DNA from: Torymus aiolomorphi
Taxonomy: Eukaryota; Arthropoda; Insecta; Hymenoptera; Torymidae
Direction: 5' to 3'
Length of the DNA stretch: 64,000 nucleotides
Assembly: GCA_036365515.1 (NCBI GenBank)
Contig: CM070875.1
Coordinates: 8,646,501 to 8,710,500, forward strand
Shown: one piece after another, positions 25,840-38,919 of the stretch
Position numbering within the stretch: the stretch's first letter is position 1
Layout of the letters: the number at the start of each line of letters is the position of its first letter
Translations under genes and position numbers: made by a program
The notes under the pieces: generated by a model
Seen by the model: the letters and a program-made list of their open reading frames with translations, nothing else
Told to the model about the DNA's origin: nothing
Database searches by the model: none

Positions 25840-26800
25840 GTACGTAACCAGATCAAGTGTAAATTTCCCGATAACAAGCACTCCACGAAATTGACAAATT
25901 TCCCATACATATACACATCCAATTGCCCACAGCATCCCTCACGATTCTAACAACTCCGCTAAAATTTAATCTCGAACAACTTTAATCATGCATAACGAAG
26001 CTCGAAATTAGCGAATCGAAGTACCCACACGCGCGCAAGCTGGCATACGTAAAACAAAGAAAAAGCCAAAATTCCCGAAGTGACAATATTGGCTCACTCT
26101 CGGTTCGACGACCGAGACCTGCGGAATTTCCGAAATCACATTATCGCGCGCGCGCGTGTACGCCCCGTCGAATCAAAGAGCGCGACAATAGGGCGGCTCT
26201 CGTGTCGATTGAAAAGCCCGGAATTATTATCATTTTACCGGTCATTGGGAAATTCAGACCTGCGGCGCGGTTTTACGCGCCCGAGGCTACGTATATATGT
26301 ATACATTATGCGACGGCAGCAGGATCGTGATTGGAAATGCGCGCGTATAGTGTGCGGTTTTTCTGTCTCGCTGCGTGTAAACGCGTATATATAGATATAT
26401 ACGGCGGGGGTCGGAAAAAATTAATGTGCCATGTGAAATTCATGTAAAATTTACCGCGCCGTGTAATTTATGGGCTTTCTTTTGTCGCGGGTGAGTGGAC
26501 ATTTTTTTTTTCACGATTTTGCGGATTCTCCGGAATATTTGGCGGGGGCTGTATACCCTGCCCGTGGAAAATGCGTGTTTTTATATTACGTGGTGGTGAT
26601 TAACTTTTCGTTGAATAAATCTCTCGCAGTAACAGAGACGCGTATCTGCATTGTGAAATTTAATTATAAAATTGCATCGGCAATTTCGTGTTGTAATAAA
26701 AGAATTTTTTATATTCTACGCTTTTGTAAAATTGATGGATGAAATTCAATGCAGCGAATCAATTATGGCGGGATATATAAATTTTCGAGGTAATAAAAGT
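25840..26800. other. Polar GC island
   Basis: Left CCCATACATATACACATCC; CGCGCGCGCG near 26145; TATA words at 26290 and 26388-26402; right GGCGGGGGTCGG and GTGAGTGG. The switch is near 26280-26400. Confidence 0.7.
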
Positions 26801-28079
26801 AGCGGATGTTGCATTAAGTGAAATGAACTATGTTCGGATGTAATTCGAGGTACAAACTATTAATGTAGTGAGTAGCAAAGCTTGAAATATGTGCAGTACT
26901 CTGATAGTAGTTTGTAATAGGAACGTGATAGGAACTGACTAAATTAATATTCAGACGAAAAGTTCAACTTTAAGCAAATTTAGTGTTTCTATTTGCACCG
27001 ACTCAAGGGTGCCTTACGCCAAAAATTAATCCGATGTAAGTTTATTTCGTAAAGGTAAATGGAATAAAATAAAATGTAGATGCAAAGCAAACGGGGTTTA
27101 TTGAAAAGTAGCACGATGTGCTCTCGATCAACTCTTTTCCAGAACAACTCTCATCAGAGACTTGAATTGAACAGGACTTTTGTTTGATAGCCCTTGAACA
27201 TGACTACGCCATCGCTTATAGCTATAGAACTAAAGAAAGAACTCCCCGTCCTTGACACCTCGAATCCTCGACACTCGAATCCTGGACACCTAGAGACCTA
27301 ACATTTTGCAGAAATCTTCTTTAACTATTAAATTTTAATACTTAGTAGTTAAAATTGGATAAATTGAAAATTCATAACACAACTTTTCTCGTTGAAAATA
27401 ATATCTCAAAATTCGGAGGTTATTTCATTTTTAAACAATTAATTCTCCTTCATTTCTGTACATGCTTACAGACTTCTTATTAATTTCATAAGTTACGGAA
27501 GGCCTTCAAGAAGATGTCATCAAAATTTCAAAACGAACAAATCAATGGGAACGAAATGGTAGCGAGATAAATAAAACAGCGCCGCTCTCGTATAGCTGAA
27601 TCGTATCTGCCATGCGACTCCGGCTAAAACTGCCGGGCTCCCTGACTGATTTGGTGAATTTTTTTTTCAGTGTACATCATCGCACTGAGAACACTTTCTC
27701 ATTTCTACTCTTTTCAGCCTTTTCGGTCTGATTTCACTTAACCAAAATTATTAATATTTAAAAATCTAAGATACAATTAGTTTTAACGAAAACTTATACG
27801 ATCTAGACGATGCCTACTACAAACGTTATATACGATACGTATTTTTTTGTATTTTCTTCTTAGTCATAAAGTTAGCTAAAAAATAGGTATTTTATGGTTA
27901 ACATTTCTATCACAGCTAAAGTATACTTTAGCCAGATCTAATGCAAAAAACGTGACGTTATAACTCGGGTTTCTAGCTACCTTTTAGCTAAAATCTAACA
28001 ATATTCTGAAAATCTAGCTAATTTATAGCCATATATGCTTAAGATTTCTACGAGGATATTAACCAGAGTGGAAACATTT
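26801..28079. other. AT-rich DNA, probable repeat debris
   Basis: Minus strand 27064-27310 looks like a retroelement-type 3' end: CTGATGAGAGTTGTTCTGG, then CTTTTCAATAAACCCC with a poly(A)-signal-like AATAAA. The CTGATGA box is present but stem II and GUC are not, so I do not call a ribozyme. Confidence 0.4.
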
Positions 28080-28880
28080 CCTCAGAACTTGAAATAACCA
28101 CAGCACCAGCTTAATCTCTCACACAGCCGAGATTATTCTCCGCAGTTATCCCCAATAGCAACATCGTCATTCCCCGAGCATCTCCCTCTTTCTCTTATTG
28201 CACTCTTTAAATCTACACAAAAGTTTCTCTGTCGAGAACAAATTTCATTCTCCCGCCTGCCTCCACCCCTCCTTTGCAAAACTAATCGCGTCTGGCGATG
28301 ATATCCCGTTTAGCGCGCGCATCCTCGCAATCTTCCCATCCCATCTTCCCACCGCCTCCGCCCCCCGCGCGCTTGAAAACCTCTAAAAGTAGTAAGAATC
28401 CAAACGCAATCTTTTTAGCACGCACACCCACACAACTCTCCCTCCGCCTATAATACAGTCTGCGAGACCCATAGTCTCTCTCTCTCTCTGTTACTCGTAG
28501 ACTTTTCTCTCTCTTTCTCTCTATCCTCGATTTAATCAACGATTCCTGAGCTAGCAAGCGCGCGCGCTTTGTTATTTCGCAGCGCGCTATCGAGTTCTCG
28601 CTCGCTCTCTCTCTCTCTCACTCTCTGTCTGTCTTGTTCGCAAGCAGTTGATAGCCCAGGCGGAAGTAAAAGTTTATAGCCCGAGCGTACAAGAAGACGG
28701 TAATCAGATCCGTCGTCGTCGTCGGCGCGTCATCTGACGTCCAAATATTTTGCCGTGCAACGACGTCGGGGGGTGTGTGCGAGTGTAGACGATCGAGAAA
28801 TCGCACGACGTATATAGTGACGATGACCCGAGAAAACGAGAGAATGGGTTTAGCGGCGCTCGCTTTTAATTGCAGAATCT
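28080..28880. other. Polar GC island
   Basis: C/A and CT-rich to about 28630 (CACACCCACACAACTCTCCC, CTCTCTCTCTCTC), G-rich from about 28700 (GGGGGGTGTGTGCGAGTG). Confidence 0.75.
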
Positions 28881-29129
28881 TGATAGCCATTTTATATGTG
28901 ATTTTTCTTTTTTTTTTTACTTTACGTTAAGTCATTTATTGTAAAGCCGAATGACAGAATTCAGTAGACCATTAACGCGGAACTAATTAACAATTTAGCG
29001 ACTTATGCTCGCAGGTAATCAGTGAATAAATGAAGTGACATTTTATATTTATATATTACAAATTTTTATCATCGTACAGTTCATTAAATTTTTCAATCGT
29101 AATTCAACTTTTTATCACAAAATCAATCT

Positions 29130-29965
29130 CGAATTCCCAATCTTACGCGCATATAAAACACACATACTCACCGAACGAAAGTGAAACATTTTTCAATCAG
29201 CAGAGCAACCCCTCATTACCATACATCATCTATTATAGGCGTCTTGTCAACCGCAGGCGCCATTAAAACACCTCGCACACTTCTTGTCAACTGCGAGCCA
29301 TCAAAATCATCCCTTTCCCCACCCTCAACAAAAACGACCCTCGCAACATTTTTCACCTCGCGCATCCCCGTCATACATTACACATCGCCAAAGCGAATCG
29401 CTCCCTACATATACTTCCACACATATCCCAGCGCCGAATCAATCTCTATTTTTCTCCGCCGCCGCCGCGGTGCCCATTAATCAAAAGGTAAATAGACGCC
29501 GGCCGGAGTAAAATATTACGAGCAGCCCCTGCTTGCTTGCTTGCTTTCTTGCTAGCGCGGAGCCGAGCGACCGATAATTCATGAATTCGGAAGCATGCAA
29601 AACCACCGCCGTACACTTTTGATATACTTTTCGACGAGAGACGAGTAAAAAGGTAGAGAGAGAGAGAGAGAGAGAGAGAGTGGAGAGACGAGGGGAAAGG
29701 AGAGCGAAAGCTTTCTGGCCCGCGGCGTTTACGCTGGCGCTTAGAAGTATTTTGACAAATAGGAGGCCTGATGGGGGGAAAAAGCAGCGCGAGAAAAATC
29801 TCGCGGAGAAGGAGAGTTTCCGAGAGAGCGGGAGAAGCGTATAACGGTTTAACGTGGTTTGGTTTTATATATTTTCCAAGAAGGGCGCGGGTTCGTGCTT
29901 CGTATCTTCGAGTGATAAATTGTTAAGTGCGTTAAATGTGAAGATGCTTTTGGATGTTGTATATA
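29130..29965. other. Polar GC island
   Basis: Hand counts: 29281-29340 has 24 C and 5 G; 29881-29940 has 8 C and 19 G. A GA run at 29656-29680 is on the right side. Confidence 0.8.
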
Positions 29966-30139
29966 GGTATTTGATTTGATTTTCATCATTTTAAAAGAAA
30001 TAAATTATTATTAATTTTATTAATAACGTCGTAGTTTATTATAACTTGAAGATATCCTCTGTTTTAGAAGATATTGGTTATTACATCTCTATAATATTAA
30101 GTAATTAGTGACAATTCTAATTGTAACTAGTTTTGTACA
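29966..30139. repeat. Diverged tandem duplication, unit 1
   Basis: This unit begins GGTATTTGATTTGATTTTC and ends ATTCTAATTGTAACTAG plus a short tail. Shared landmarks with unit 2 include AAGATATCCTCTGTTTTA and ATTCTAATTGTAACT. It carries the empty TTAA target of the MITE. No coding potential is seen. Confidence 0.75.
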
Positions 30140-30511
30140 GGTATTTGATTTGGTTTTCATAATTTTAAGGTGATGTGATACCTATACTATTACTCAATTC
30201 TGGGTTTCCGTTTTTTTCCTTTAATTTTAAACTTTTTGAAAAAACTCTTCGACACGTTTTAAGTTTAATAAAGAACTATAACGTATCAAAGAGTTTTTTC
30301 CTTAAAATTAAAAATTGAATGAGAAAAACGGGAACCCAATTTTGAGTAATAGCGTGGGTATCGCATCACCTTAAAGAATTAAGTTATTACTAATATTATT
30401 AATAACCTATCGTCGTTTATAATTTCAAGATATCCTCTGTTTTATAAGATATGATTTATCATTACATTTCTGTCATATTAAATGATTAGTGAGAATTCTA
30501 ATTGTAACTGT
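30140..30511. repeat. Diverged tandem duplication, unit 2 (with MITE)
   Basis: This is the second unit of the duplication, about 165 bp without the 210-bp MITE that splits it after its first 28 bases. Its sequence after the MITE follows unit 1 collinearly, with scattered substitutions and small indels. Confidence 0.75.
30165..30374. mobile_element. TTAA foldback MITE, copy 2
   Basis: This is the same family as the element at 5734, in the opposite orientation, with TTAA at 30165-30168 and 30371-30374 and the same internal hairpin blocks. It lies inside the second unit of a local tandem duplication, and the first unit still shows the empty TTAA site. That proves insertion at TTAA and orders the events: duplication first, insertion second, or loss from unit 1 (less likely). 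Confidence 0.85.
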
Positions 30512-30689
30512 GATTATTGTATTACTCATGATATAAATCAGATACTGCATACACGGAAACTGCATTAAGAATGAAACGAAGTCGATATATAAATAGCTAG
30601 CGAACAATGCCAAAGTTTTAATCCAATTACATTATCACGCTAGCCTCAATATGTTCAAAATAGCACTAATTCGATCAGAAATATATCCA

Positions 30690-31400
30690 GAAACAAATTC
30701 GCCAACTAATCTAACTAGAAATACCTCCAAAAGAATTTTTCCACCCTCACCTCCAATCTCCCAGAAAACTTCCCGTCAATAATTCCCGTGCGCGCCCCTC
30801 CGCCCCGCCGCAAAAGTCAAAACCCCTCAGACGAATTTCAACTCCGCACACACACGCTCTCTCTCTCGTCCTTACACAAGAGCGCAAAGATGGATAAGGA
30901 ATTGGAGCCCCTCTTGCACGCGCGCGAACTTATACATACACATATATATATATACTTTCCGCCGTGGAGAAGGACGATCGCCAAGTTTCGCCGCGGCGCA
31001 TAGCCCTCGCGGCGCTCGCGCCGCTGCTGTCTTTCTTCTGGCGTCCTAAAAGCCTCTTCCTGTTTTGTCTGAAAGAGATACCCGTCCGCCGCTGGCAGGC
31101 AGGAAGAGGGCGAGCAAAAAAAGAGACGCGCACGCAGCGAGGGCCGAAGGCTGCGAGACAGCCGAGCAGACTTTGCACTTGGAACTTTCGTGTGTTTGAG
31201 AAGGAGAGGAGGACGACAGGGCAGAGAGTTTTTCTGTTTGGCAAGCAGTCGAACTCGCGTATATGTGCAAGGGGGAGAGTCGGTCTGAAAATTAGGGAGG
31301 GTATGATTTTTCGGGAGTGGAGAGATGAAGGAAGGATGTGGGTGATGGATATGTCACTTATCGGAGAAATTTGGTACGAGTTATAGAGTTTAACTGTGGT
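30690..31400. other. Polar GC island
   Basis: Left CCACCCTCACCTCCAATCTCC; TATATATATA at 30945-30955; right GAGAAGGAGAGGAGGACG and GGATGTGGGTGATGG. The switch is near 31000-31100. Confidence 0.75.
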
Positions 31401-33315
31401 TGAAATTTTTTTTTTTTTTTTTAATGAAAACTTGGGATTTTTTTATGAAATTAGGATAGACTCATATTGTGCTTTTTTTTAGCTAAAATACTTTTGTATT
31501 GAAATAGTGGATTTTAATTAAAAGTGAAATAAATTTCTAAAAGGGATTTTATTTTAGATGAATGAATGATGTTTGAGCAATATCGAAACGTTTCCGGTCA
31601 TCTGCAGCGTGGGTAAACACGAACATTAAAAAAATTTTGCCCGGGGCAATCGATGAATTTGAAATTCAAGCTTTCGTTCGAATACAGTTATTATTTAAAT
31701 AGAAATAGAAATGAAAACACTGTATGTATAAAGTTTCCAGTGATGTATTTGTATTAATCAAGTGGGTACACATGCACGTTCAATGCTGTAGGTTGTAAAA
31801 AATTAGAAAATAAAAATGTTATCCCGGGATATTATTTATTTTGGGGTTTCTATTACTTTTCCGTTATCCATTGTTCGGTTTTATTTTTGTTTGCTGAAAC
31901 TACAGTTACATGAGATAAAGGATTTTATTTAATTTGCAATATTGCTACCGTGTATATTTACACAAAAACGTATTCAAAATATATTTTAAAATGAAGTATT
32001 CCGCGAAATAAATGCAATACTGTGATGAAGATTTGAATTTCGATAATGAATGTTTTTAATAACAAAAATCACTCTAAAAAATGATTAATCCGATGTGACT
32101 TTTCAGTTGTAACATAACGTATGAAAAAATTCGTAGAAAAGAGCACATCGATCATACGACCTACAAAAAAGAATGCGCGCGCTCCGTAAAATAATCCAGG
32201 GCTCGAAAACAGTCGCGAGAAACTATCGGTATCGACTTGGAATTTGCATTCGAAACCATTCAATAGCCGTACGCGCATATATGCATATATACGCTTAAAA
32301 CTTTAATCCTTCGAAGTACGAGCAAGCATGTGCCATTTCCAGAGGAAACTCGTGAAATTTAAATTTGTGAATATAAATTTTAAATTGTTATATTAAAATT
32401 AAATTCCGTTTTAAAATTTTCAACTCGGAAATAGAGCCAGATATATGCATGGTTTTTATGGAATTGAACGAAATTTTCAGTAAAAATGTATTAAATTTCA
32501 ATCGTTATTAAAGTATATTTATAATACAATATCCGAATTAAATAAAAAAGCACAAAAGTTCGAGAATTGATATAATGATCTAGATGTTCTTTTTTTCTTA
32601 TAAATAATATTGTATTGATTTTCGCTATTTTTTTTACCGTGCATAGAATATAATCTTTTGAAAAAAATACACTGAGAGAAGAATTTATTTATATTTAATA
32701 AGAAAATAAATTAAAAATGTACAGAGAAATATATTAACTATCAATATCGCATATTAACTATTAATACGCGCATCTTTATAGTAAGACTTTGGATATTTCC
32801 GTCAAATATTTCCTTATTTCGCCAAAATCACTCTGGTAGAATTTCATATAAATGAAATGGCCAAGAAGTTAGATAATAGCTAGTAAAACTGGCTAATTAA
32901 TCGCTATGATGAAACGATTTTTCGACCATTATTTGTCTATTTCTTAGATTGACGTAACAACAAAATATTCGTATTTGATTTACTTACTAATTTTATCTTT
33001 AATGAAAGAGCATTAAAGTGCACTGGATGGCTTACCAAAATATAAATAAGTAACGTTAACTAATAAATCATTTGTTGTACTCCTTCTATGAATAATAGCA
33101 AAACTTTTATTTCTCCGTCTGATTCTGTCTCTCTCACTCCTTGTTATAACAGCAAGCCTTCTACTAGCCATTTCCAGACTAAAGAAACTGATCAGTTTTA
33201 ATACCTTTAAAATAGTCAAGAACAAGCTTGTACTTGCCTTCGAAAAACTCATTCTATTTTTCAATCTATTAAATGGCCAAATAATAGGAGAAAACGCGTT
33301 TCATCAGGAGCTACT
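31401..33315. other. AT-rich DNA without island
   Basis: T15 near 31407. A lone ACACTGAGAGAAGAATTT at 32670 matches the end of the CACTGAGAG MITE family, but no second end was found. Confidence 0.5.
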
Positions 33316-33380
33316 CTCTAAATTCGAATAAGTGGAATTCACTCTCAATAAGTGAATATTCACTTATTGAGAATTTAGAG
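33316..33380. repeat. Short palindrome, CTCTAAATTC ends
   Basis: The ends CTCTAAATTC and GAATTTAGAG are inverted copies, and the centre AATAAGTGAATATTCACTTATT is also palindromic. The ends resemble those of the hairpin element at 37.6 kb (ACTCTCTAAA), so this may be a short internal-deletion relative. Confidence 0.55.
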
Positions 33381-33496
33381 GTAGAAACTGGACAAGAAAA
33401 ATTCCTATTTTATAGCAAGTTTCTAATACAAATGGTCAGTTATTAGCTGTAAAATGTTTTGAATTTCCATCAGGGCAGCTATTTTAATATTAACAG

Positions 33497-33692
<196 letters not shown>

Positions 33693-33719
33693 AAATATAA
33701 ATAAATCCTTCTTTCACTG

Positions 33720-34505
33720 ATACGTTATCTTCCAGAATTTCACAAGCCTGTCAATAACAACCCAGAGAACTTGGCCCAGCAACTAATATAAAAAATCAAT
33801 TTCCTTTTACAAATTTCTTCGAAAACTCCTCAAAGACACCGCAAAAACAAGCCCCAAAACCAAAACCACCCCAGCAGAAAAAAAGCGCACCACTCCCGCA
33901 GACATCCCACCCTCGTTCCTCGCTGGCGCACGTTTCATTCAATTAACGCGCGTCTCTCAAGTTCTCTTCTCTACACCCTCCCCCCCACACACACATACAC
34001 ATACGTTTGCTCAACGAAACAATGCCCGACTCACCTCTCAGCGTGGCAGACTCGTCTTCGCTCGCGCGCGCGCGCTTCCCTTGTGATGATGATGCCCGGC
34101 TCGCACGATAACAGACGCGCTAGCGCGGCGCGTTGCGGTTTGTTCATTGTCTGCGCGCGCTTGCGAACAACCTCTCTCTCTCTCTCTCTCTCGCTCCTCA
34201 TATATTTTACTCGGTTCGCGCGCGTATACTGGCGCTTTGTCTCTCGCGATATTAAAATTTGTTCTAATGTGGGTGCAGGGCGAGTGTAGAAGAGAGAGGC
34301 GGGACTCGTGCGAGATTTATCGAGGAATTTTTAATTATGTCACGCGTGGAGAAGAGAACGCGATTGTTGTCTCGCTGCAGTGCTGGAGAGAAGGAGGGTT
34401 TCTTTTGCAGATGCTATATATGTAGGTTTGTTTTGTCGTGCGGGGAGAGAGAGATGGTATGCGAGGTTTGCTTTGCGGCCGGCGCGCGCGGGTTGGTGAT
34501 AAATG

Positions 34506-34545
<40 letters not shown>

Positions 34546-34780
34546 TTGCTGGGTTATTGGAGGTGTTGCGAGAGAGGAGAGTACACGGGTGAGAAACTTA
34601 TTAATGATGCGGCCGATCGTAGGTTTGCGGGAGACACAAAAATTGATGGAGCCTGTGGGGTTTTGCGGTGCTGGTTGTATTGACTGTTGTAGCGCTGCAT
34701 TGATAGCTCGCGGGCTTATAGTGTGGCGGGATTGTGTCTCTGGGAATAGCAATGAGATTTGTTAGCGTTATTTTGCATTA
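33720..34780. other. Polar GC island
   Basis: Left CACCCTCCCCCCCACACACA and CT run 34171-34191; right GA run 34516-34541 and GGGGTTTTGCGGTGCTGG. The switch is near 34250. Confidence 0.8.
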
Positions 34781-35129
34781 TATGTTTTATAAGAATCATC
34801 GATTAGTATGTAGCTTTAGTAGGATTATATTTATGTTTAATATCGAGGAGTGTTAATCATTTCAAATTATTTAAGAGATTAAAAGTTGGATCGAAATAAA
34901 ATTAGCCGCATAAGTATGTGAAAAGTTATATTCGGGCATAATATATATATATTTTGAATGTAAAATTTCGGTACTGATAAATGCTTGAAATACAAGATTT
35001 TTCATAAAATCAGAAAATAAGCAAGATAAAATAAATTTATACGTACAATTTTGAAGAAGAGAAATATTAAACCGTGTTTTCGACTTCGAACTTAATGATT
35101 TTCATTTAATTTAAAATCCTTATTTCCAT
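34781..35129. other. AT-rich DNA, no gene seen
   Basis: No supported feature. Confidence 0.5.
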
Positions 35130-35899
35130 CGAAATCTCGGAATCCCAGTCTATTTTACCATATATCGTATCCACACGACCACACGCTCGCACCTCAAAAG
35201 TTTTGAATTAAATTAAAATAAATTCATCCTCTCTCACGAGCGCAATATCGGATAACACATTACAAATTCAATCGCGCGTTCCTCTAACACTCCGCCGGCC
35301 GCAAAAATCCCCCGCACACAACAAATCTCAACTTACTCCCGCACGCGGGCGGGCACGCGCAAGAACGAAATTGAAAAATAATCCCCGACAAATCGAACGC
35401 CGCCGCGCGAATCTCGAGATCGGAGCGAGAGCCATTTGCATATACTCCCTCTCTCGAAACTTCATCATCAAGAAACCCACCTCTCTCTCTCTCTCTCGGT
35501 CTCTTTCATCGGTCAATATGCAAAAACCGAAGCGACTGCTCTCGGATTCAATCGGGACGGTAATTCTTCGCCCGCGCTGCGAGCGCTCCGGAAAATCGGG
35601 TAATTCCTCGATCGAGTTATATGGTACACACGCTAGGAGGGAGCGAGCTAGCAACCTGTTGTGGCGGCGGCCGTCGATACGCCGATGAATAATGCAAGGT
35701 GAGATAACTGAGCCGCGAATAATTGACGCGCGCACGAGTGCGCTCCAGTTTTTTTCTCACGCGCCCTACGCGCGGATACGAGAAGAGCTTCGCACGAGTT
35801 TTTTACCCGAGCCCTTCGAGCTCGCTCACTTTCTTTGGTATTCGTGTCGCGTGGGTTTTTATTTTTTCGGGGAGGGTGAAGGGAGGAGGCTACGATTGC
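35130..35899. other. Polar GC island
   Basis: C/A-rich to about 35400, CT run near 35480, right end GGGGAGGGTGAAGGGAGGAGG. It is bounded directly by the inverted MITE copy. Confidence 0.7.
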
Positions 35900-36143
35900 G
35901 AGTGTAGGAAAAATGACTATATTTATAGTAACTGTGGGACAGACTTAAATTATCATAAAATTTATTACAATTTATAATAAAAATTCCTATGTTTTGAGTA
36001 ACTTTTACTATGTATATAGCCATTTATACTATAAATTGTAGTAAATTTTATGATAATTCGAGTCTGTCCCAAAGTTCCTATCGAATATAGTAATTTTTCT
36101 TACATTTATATAGTAAATTTTCCTACGAAATTTCTCTCAGTGT
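35900..36143. mobile_element. CACTGAGAG-type hairpin MITE, copy 2 (inverted)
   Basis: This copy is inverted relative to the one at 1.5 kb and shares GGGACAGACTTAAAT, the long A/T arms, AGTCTGTCCC and the terminal TTTCTCTCAGTGT. Its left end (GTGTAGGAAAAATGACTAT) matches the inner end of copy 1, but the outermost bases there are diverged or lost. Confidence 0.75.
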
Positions 36144-36339
36144 GAGTATTATGGTACTTGTGTTTGTAGAATAATGCAGAGTACAAGGTATTTCTTCTGG
36201 TAAGAAGTTACGCTTAAGCGAAATTTCATATCTATACTTGTGAATTGATTTTTACAATATTATTACCATTTCATATACGTAACCATATCTTCATAAATAC
36301 ATTGAATGCGCGTAAAATAATATCAGACAATTTAAATTA

Positions 36340-37570
36340 AACCGTCATAACAACGGAACATCGTCTCGCAATTTTTATGAAAGCGTACATACAAATAAGC
36401 TTCCATTCCATCCAAGGAGCGATCGTCCGTACTTAATTTACCTCCAATCGCCCCCCCCCCCTCCCAGTCTCTCTCTCTCTCTCTCTCTCTTTCTCGTCTC
36501 TTCGATCCTGTAAAAAACCTCCTCACCGCGATAACGTCAACAAAATCATTCCTCCGGCGAGTCGAACAATAAAAGCCGAGCTCTCGCGGGGAGTGGCGGA
36601 GGGAACAATATCGTCGCGCTCGCTCGCCATCGACGCAGTCAATCGTCGCGCATCGCAGCTCAAATCGTCCGTCAGGGCGCGCGAGCGACAGGAGCCAACG
36701 TAGCGAGTATAGTCCGCGCGCGCGAGCGCTTTATACAACGTCGTCTCTCCGTCGAACTACCGCAAATAAAGTTCGTTGCTCCGCTGTCGTCGCCCTTTCT
36801 CTCTGGTTGCATCGAATCGCGAATAATACAGCGCCGTCTGCGCATTTATTACTCGGTTTATCTAGCGCATTCCGCCTGACGGACTCGCCTGCTGTCCTCC
36901 CGCGGAAGGCGACTCTTCGAAGGAGGACAAAAAAGAACGGGGCGTCTGGGGGAGAAGAAGACGAAATACACAGCGGGGTATAGTCGTACTGCTGCTGATA
37001 CCCGTGACGTTGTCGTCGTCGTCGTCTCGGAGTTTCGAGAGAGAGAGAGAGGCCAAGTTTGCCGAAGCTCTTGGAGCGTCACGGAGGCGAAACTCGTTTC
37101 CCTCGCTCGCTCTCTCTCTGGCGGGTGAGAGAGAGAAGATGGAAAACCAGAGAAGTCCCGCGCGCCCGCCACGCTGTTTGTCGGAGGCATTAGGAGCCTC
37201 GAAATAATAAGTTGGCTGCTTGCGCATCGGCTCGCTCGCTCGAGCTTCCTTCGCTCTTCTGTCTCTGGCTCTCTGTCTCTGTCTCTCGCTCGCCGCGGTG
37301 ATTCTTTATACCGTTCGGGTTCCTCTGTACTCTCTTTCGAGGTGCAGTGACACGGGAGCCCACGGGTAAACATATATAGCTGAAAATCCACTCGATGCTG
37401 AGTTGGGCTCTGGGAGACGCGGCGTAATGGACTTTTTTGTGTTCATCGTTTTTTAGTTTAATTGTGTCGGAGAGCGTGTTTGTGAACTGCGGTTCGCACT
37501 TAGTTGAGAAGTGTGTAATTTAATGCGACTGAATACGTAATGGTATTTGCGTAAAATTGATTTGGAGTGA
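36340..37570. other. Polar GC island with mixed centre
   Basis: C11 at 36451-36461 and a CT run lie left; the centre (36600-37330) mixes GA and CT tracts and CGTCGTCGTC; the right end from about 37400 is G/T-rich. A 177-codon minus frame (36858-37391) has low-complexity composition and no domain. Confidence 0.6.
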
Positions 37571-37594
37571 TGGGATTGAATATACTTTTACATA

Positions 37595-37860
37595 TATGAC
37601 ACTCTCTAAAGTTGAATTAGTGAAAATTGCTTCACCATTTCAATTAGTAGAAAAAACTTCTAATTTATTAATGAATATTCACTATTTCATTTAGTAGTTT
37701 ATTAAAACTACTATTTTGATTAGTAGTTTTTACTAATTTAATTAGTAGTTTTTAAAAAACCACTAATGAAATAGTGAATATTCACTAATAAATTAGTAGT
37801 TTTTTCTACTAATTGAAATGGTGGAGCAATTTTCACTGATTCAACTTTAGAGAGCATACA
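37595..37860. mobile_element. Hairpin MITE with CTCTCTAAAGTTGAAT ends
   Basis: Terminal inverted repeats CTCTCTAAAGTTGAAT...AGTGAAAATTGC enclose an interior built of inverted TAGTAGTTTT and TTAATTAGTAG motifs, so the whole unit can fold into one hairpin of about 120-bp arms. The outer flanks are TATGA and CATA, and no clear target duplication is visible. It is non-coding. Confidence 0.75.
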
Positions 37861-38049
37861 GTTTTTAGAAAAAATAGGATAAAAATGCATGGAAGTATCC
37901 GCGTGGATTTACATTTTAGTAGAAATTAAATATTTAAATTTTACTTTTTTTTTGTTTCTGCTAAAATAACATATCGTTTACACGAGAACGTTGAATTTGA
38001 ATTTTAAGAAATACAGTATTTCATATATACGATATTTCTTATAAAAAAA

Positions 38050-38720
38050 ATTACCAAGAAGCACCTCTAATACGCAAGCAGAAAAAAAACAAAACACCAT
38101 TAACCCGCACTAACAGACATTCCCCAGCACCGCAAATTCGCGAAATTTTACAGGTAAACTTTCCACTTTCGCCTATACAACCAAACCGCGCCGGCAAATC
38201 ACGCCCTAAGACGCAATCATCCCGTGCGCCGTATATAGACGCGAACCGAGAGAGAGGGAGATAGCGATCGCTTGTTCGCTCTCTCTCTCTCGTTCACTCG
38301 CGCGCAATACTCATCAAGACAATTCCGAGCCAATCACGGCGCCCAAGCCTCCGAATGTAATACGCGCGCGCCTGTATACAGGCGGGGGGAGGCGAATCCC
38401 CGAACCTCATCCTATCTGTATAGCGGTGACTCTCGTAGCCGCCGCCGCTGTCGTATCCGACATCAAACGGAATCGCGCAACGAGATTAAGACGCGAATAG
38501 CCCGAGCCGATTGTAACGCGTATAATATATATATACCAAGAGATAGATGGAGAGACACTAATGGTTTGATTAAAAGTTAATTTTCGAGTATGTGGGGGGA
38601 GCGGAGTTAGCAGAGTAAGAATGCGGTTTGTGTAATTAATTGGGGCTTTGTGGCGATACTGGAGGTAGCGGAGATGGTGTGTTTCGGATTAGCGGATGAT
38701 TTTATGATTAGTTTCAAAAG
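38050..38720. other. Polar GC island
   Basis: C/A-rich left (CACCATTAACCCGCACTAAC), CT words at 38279, G-rich right from about 38585 (GTGGGGGGAGCGG). Confidence 0.65.
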
Positions 38721-38919
38721 AACCGAATCTCCTTCGTTCGCGTATAGCATGGCAGATTATATTACTTACGCTGTATGCAATATCCTGTTACTTTATTTAC
38801 TTTATTTTATTTACAGGTATTGTTACTTTTGGCTCTTGAACAAAGATTTATTTCAATTTACTGACAATGCCAGTATGTACATAAAAAATGTGAACGAAAC
38901 TATAATTTAACTACAAAGC

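Noticed and set aside
27130..27165. Hammerhead ribozyme candidate
   Set aside because: The CTGATGA box is present, but stem II has only two pairs and there is no GUC.
36858..37391. 177-codon minus-strand open frame
   Set aside because: Low-complexity Arg/Ser/Glu sequence from GA/CT tracts. It starts and ends without splice or start context.
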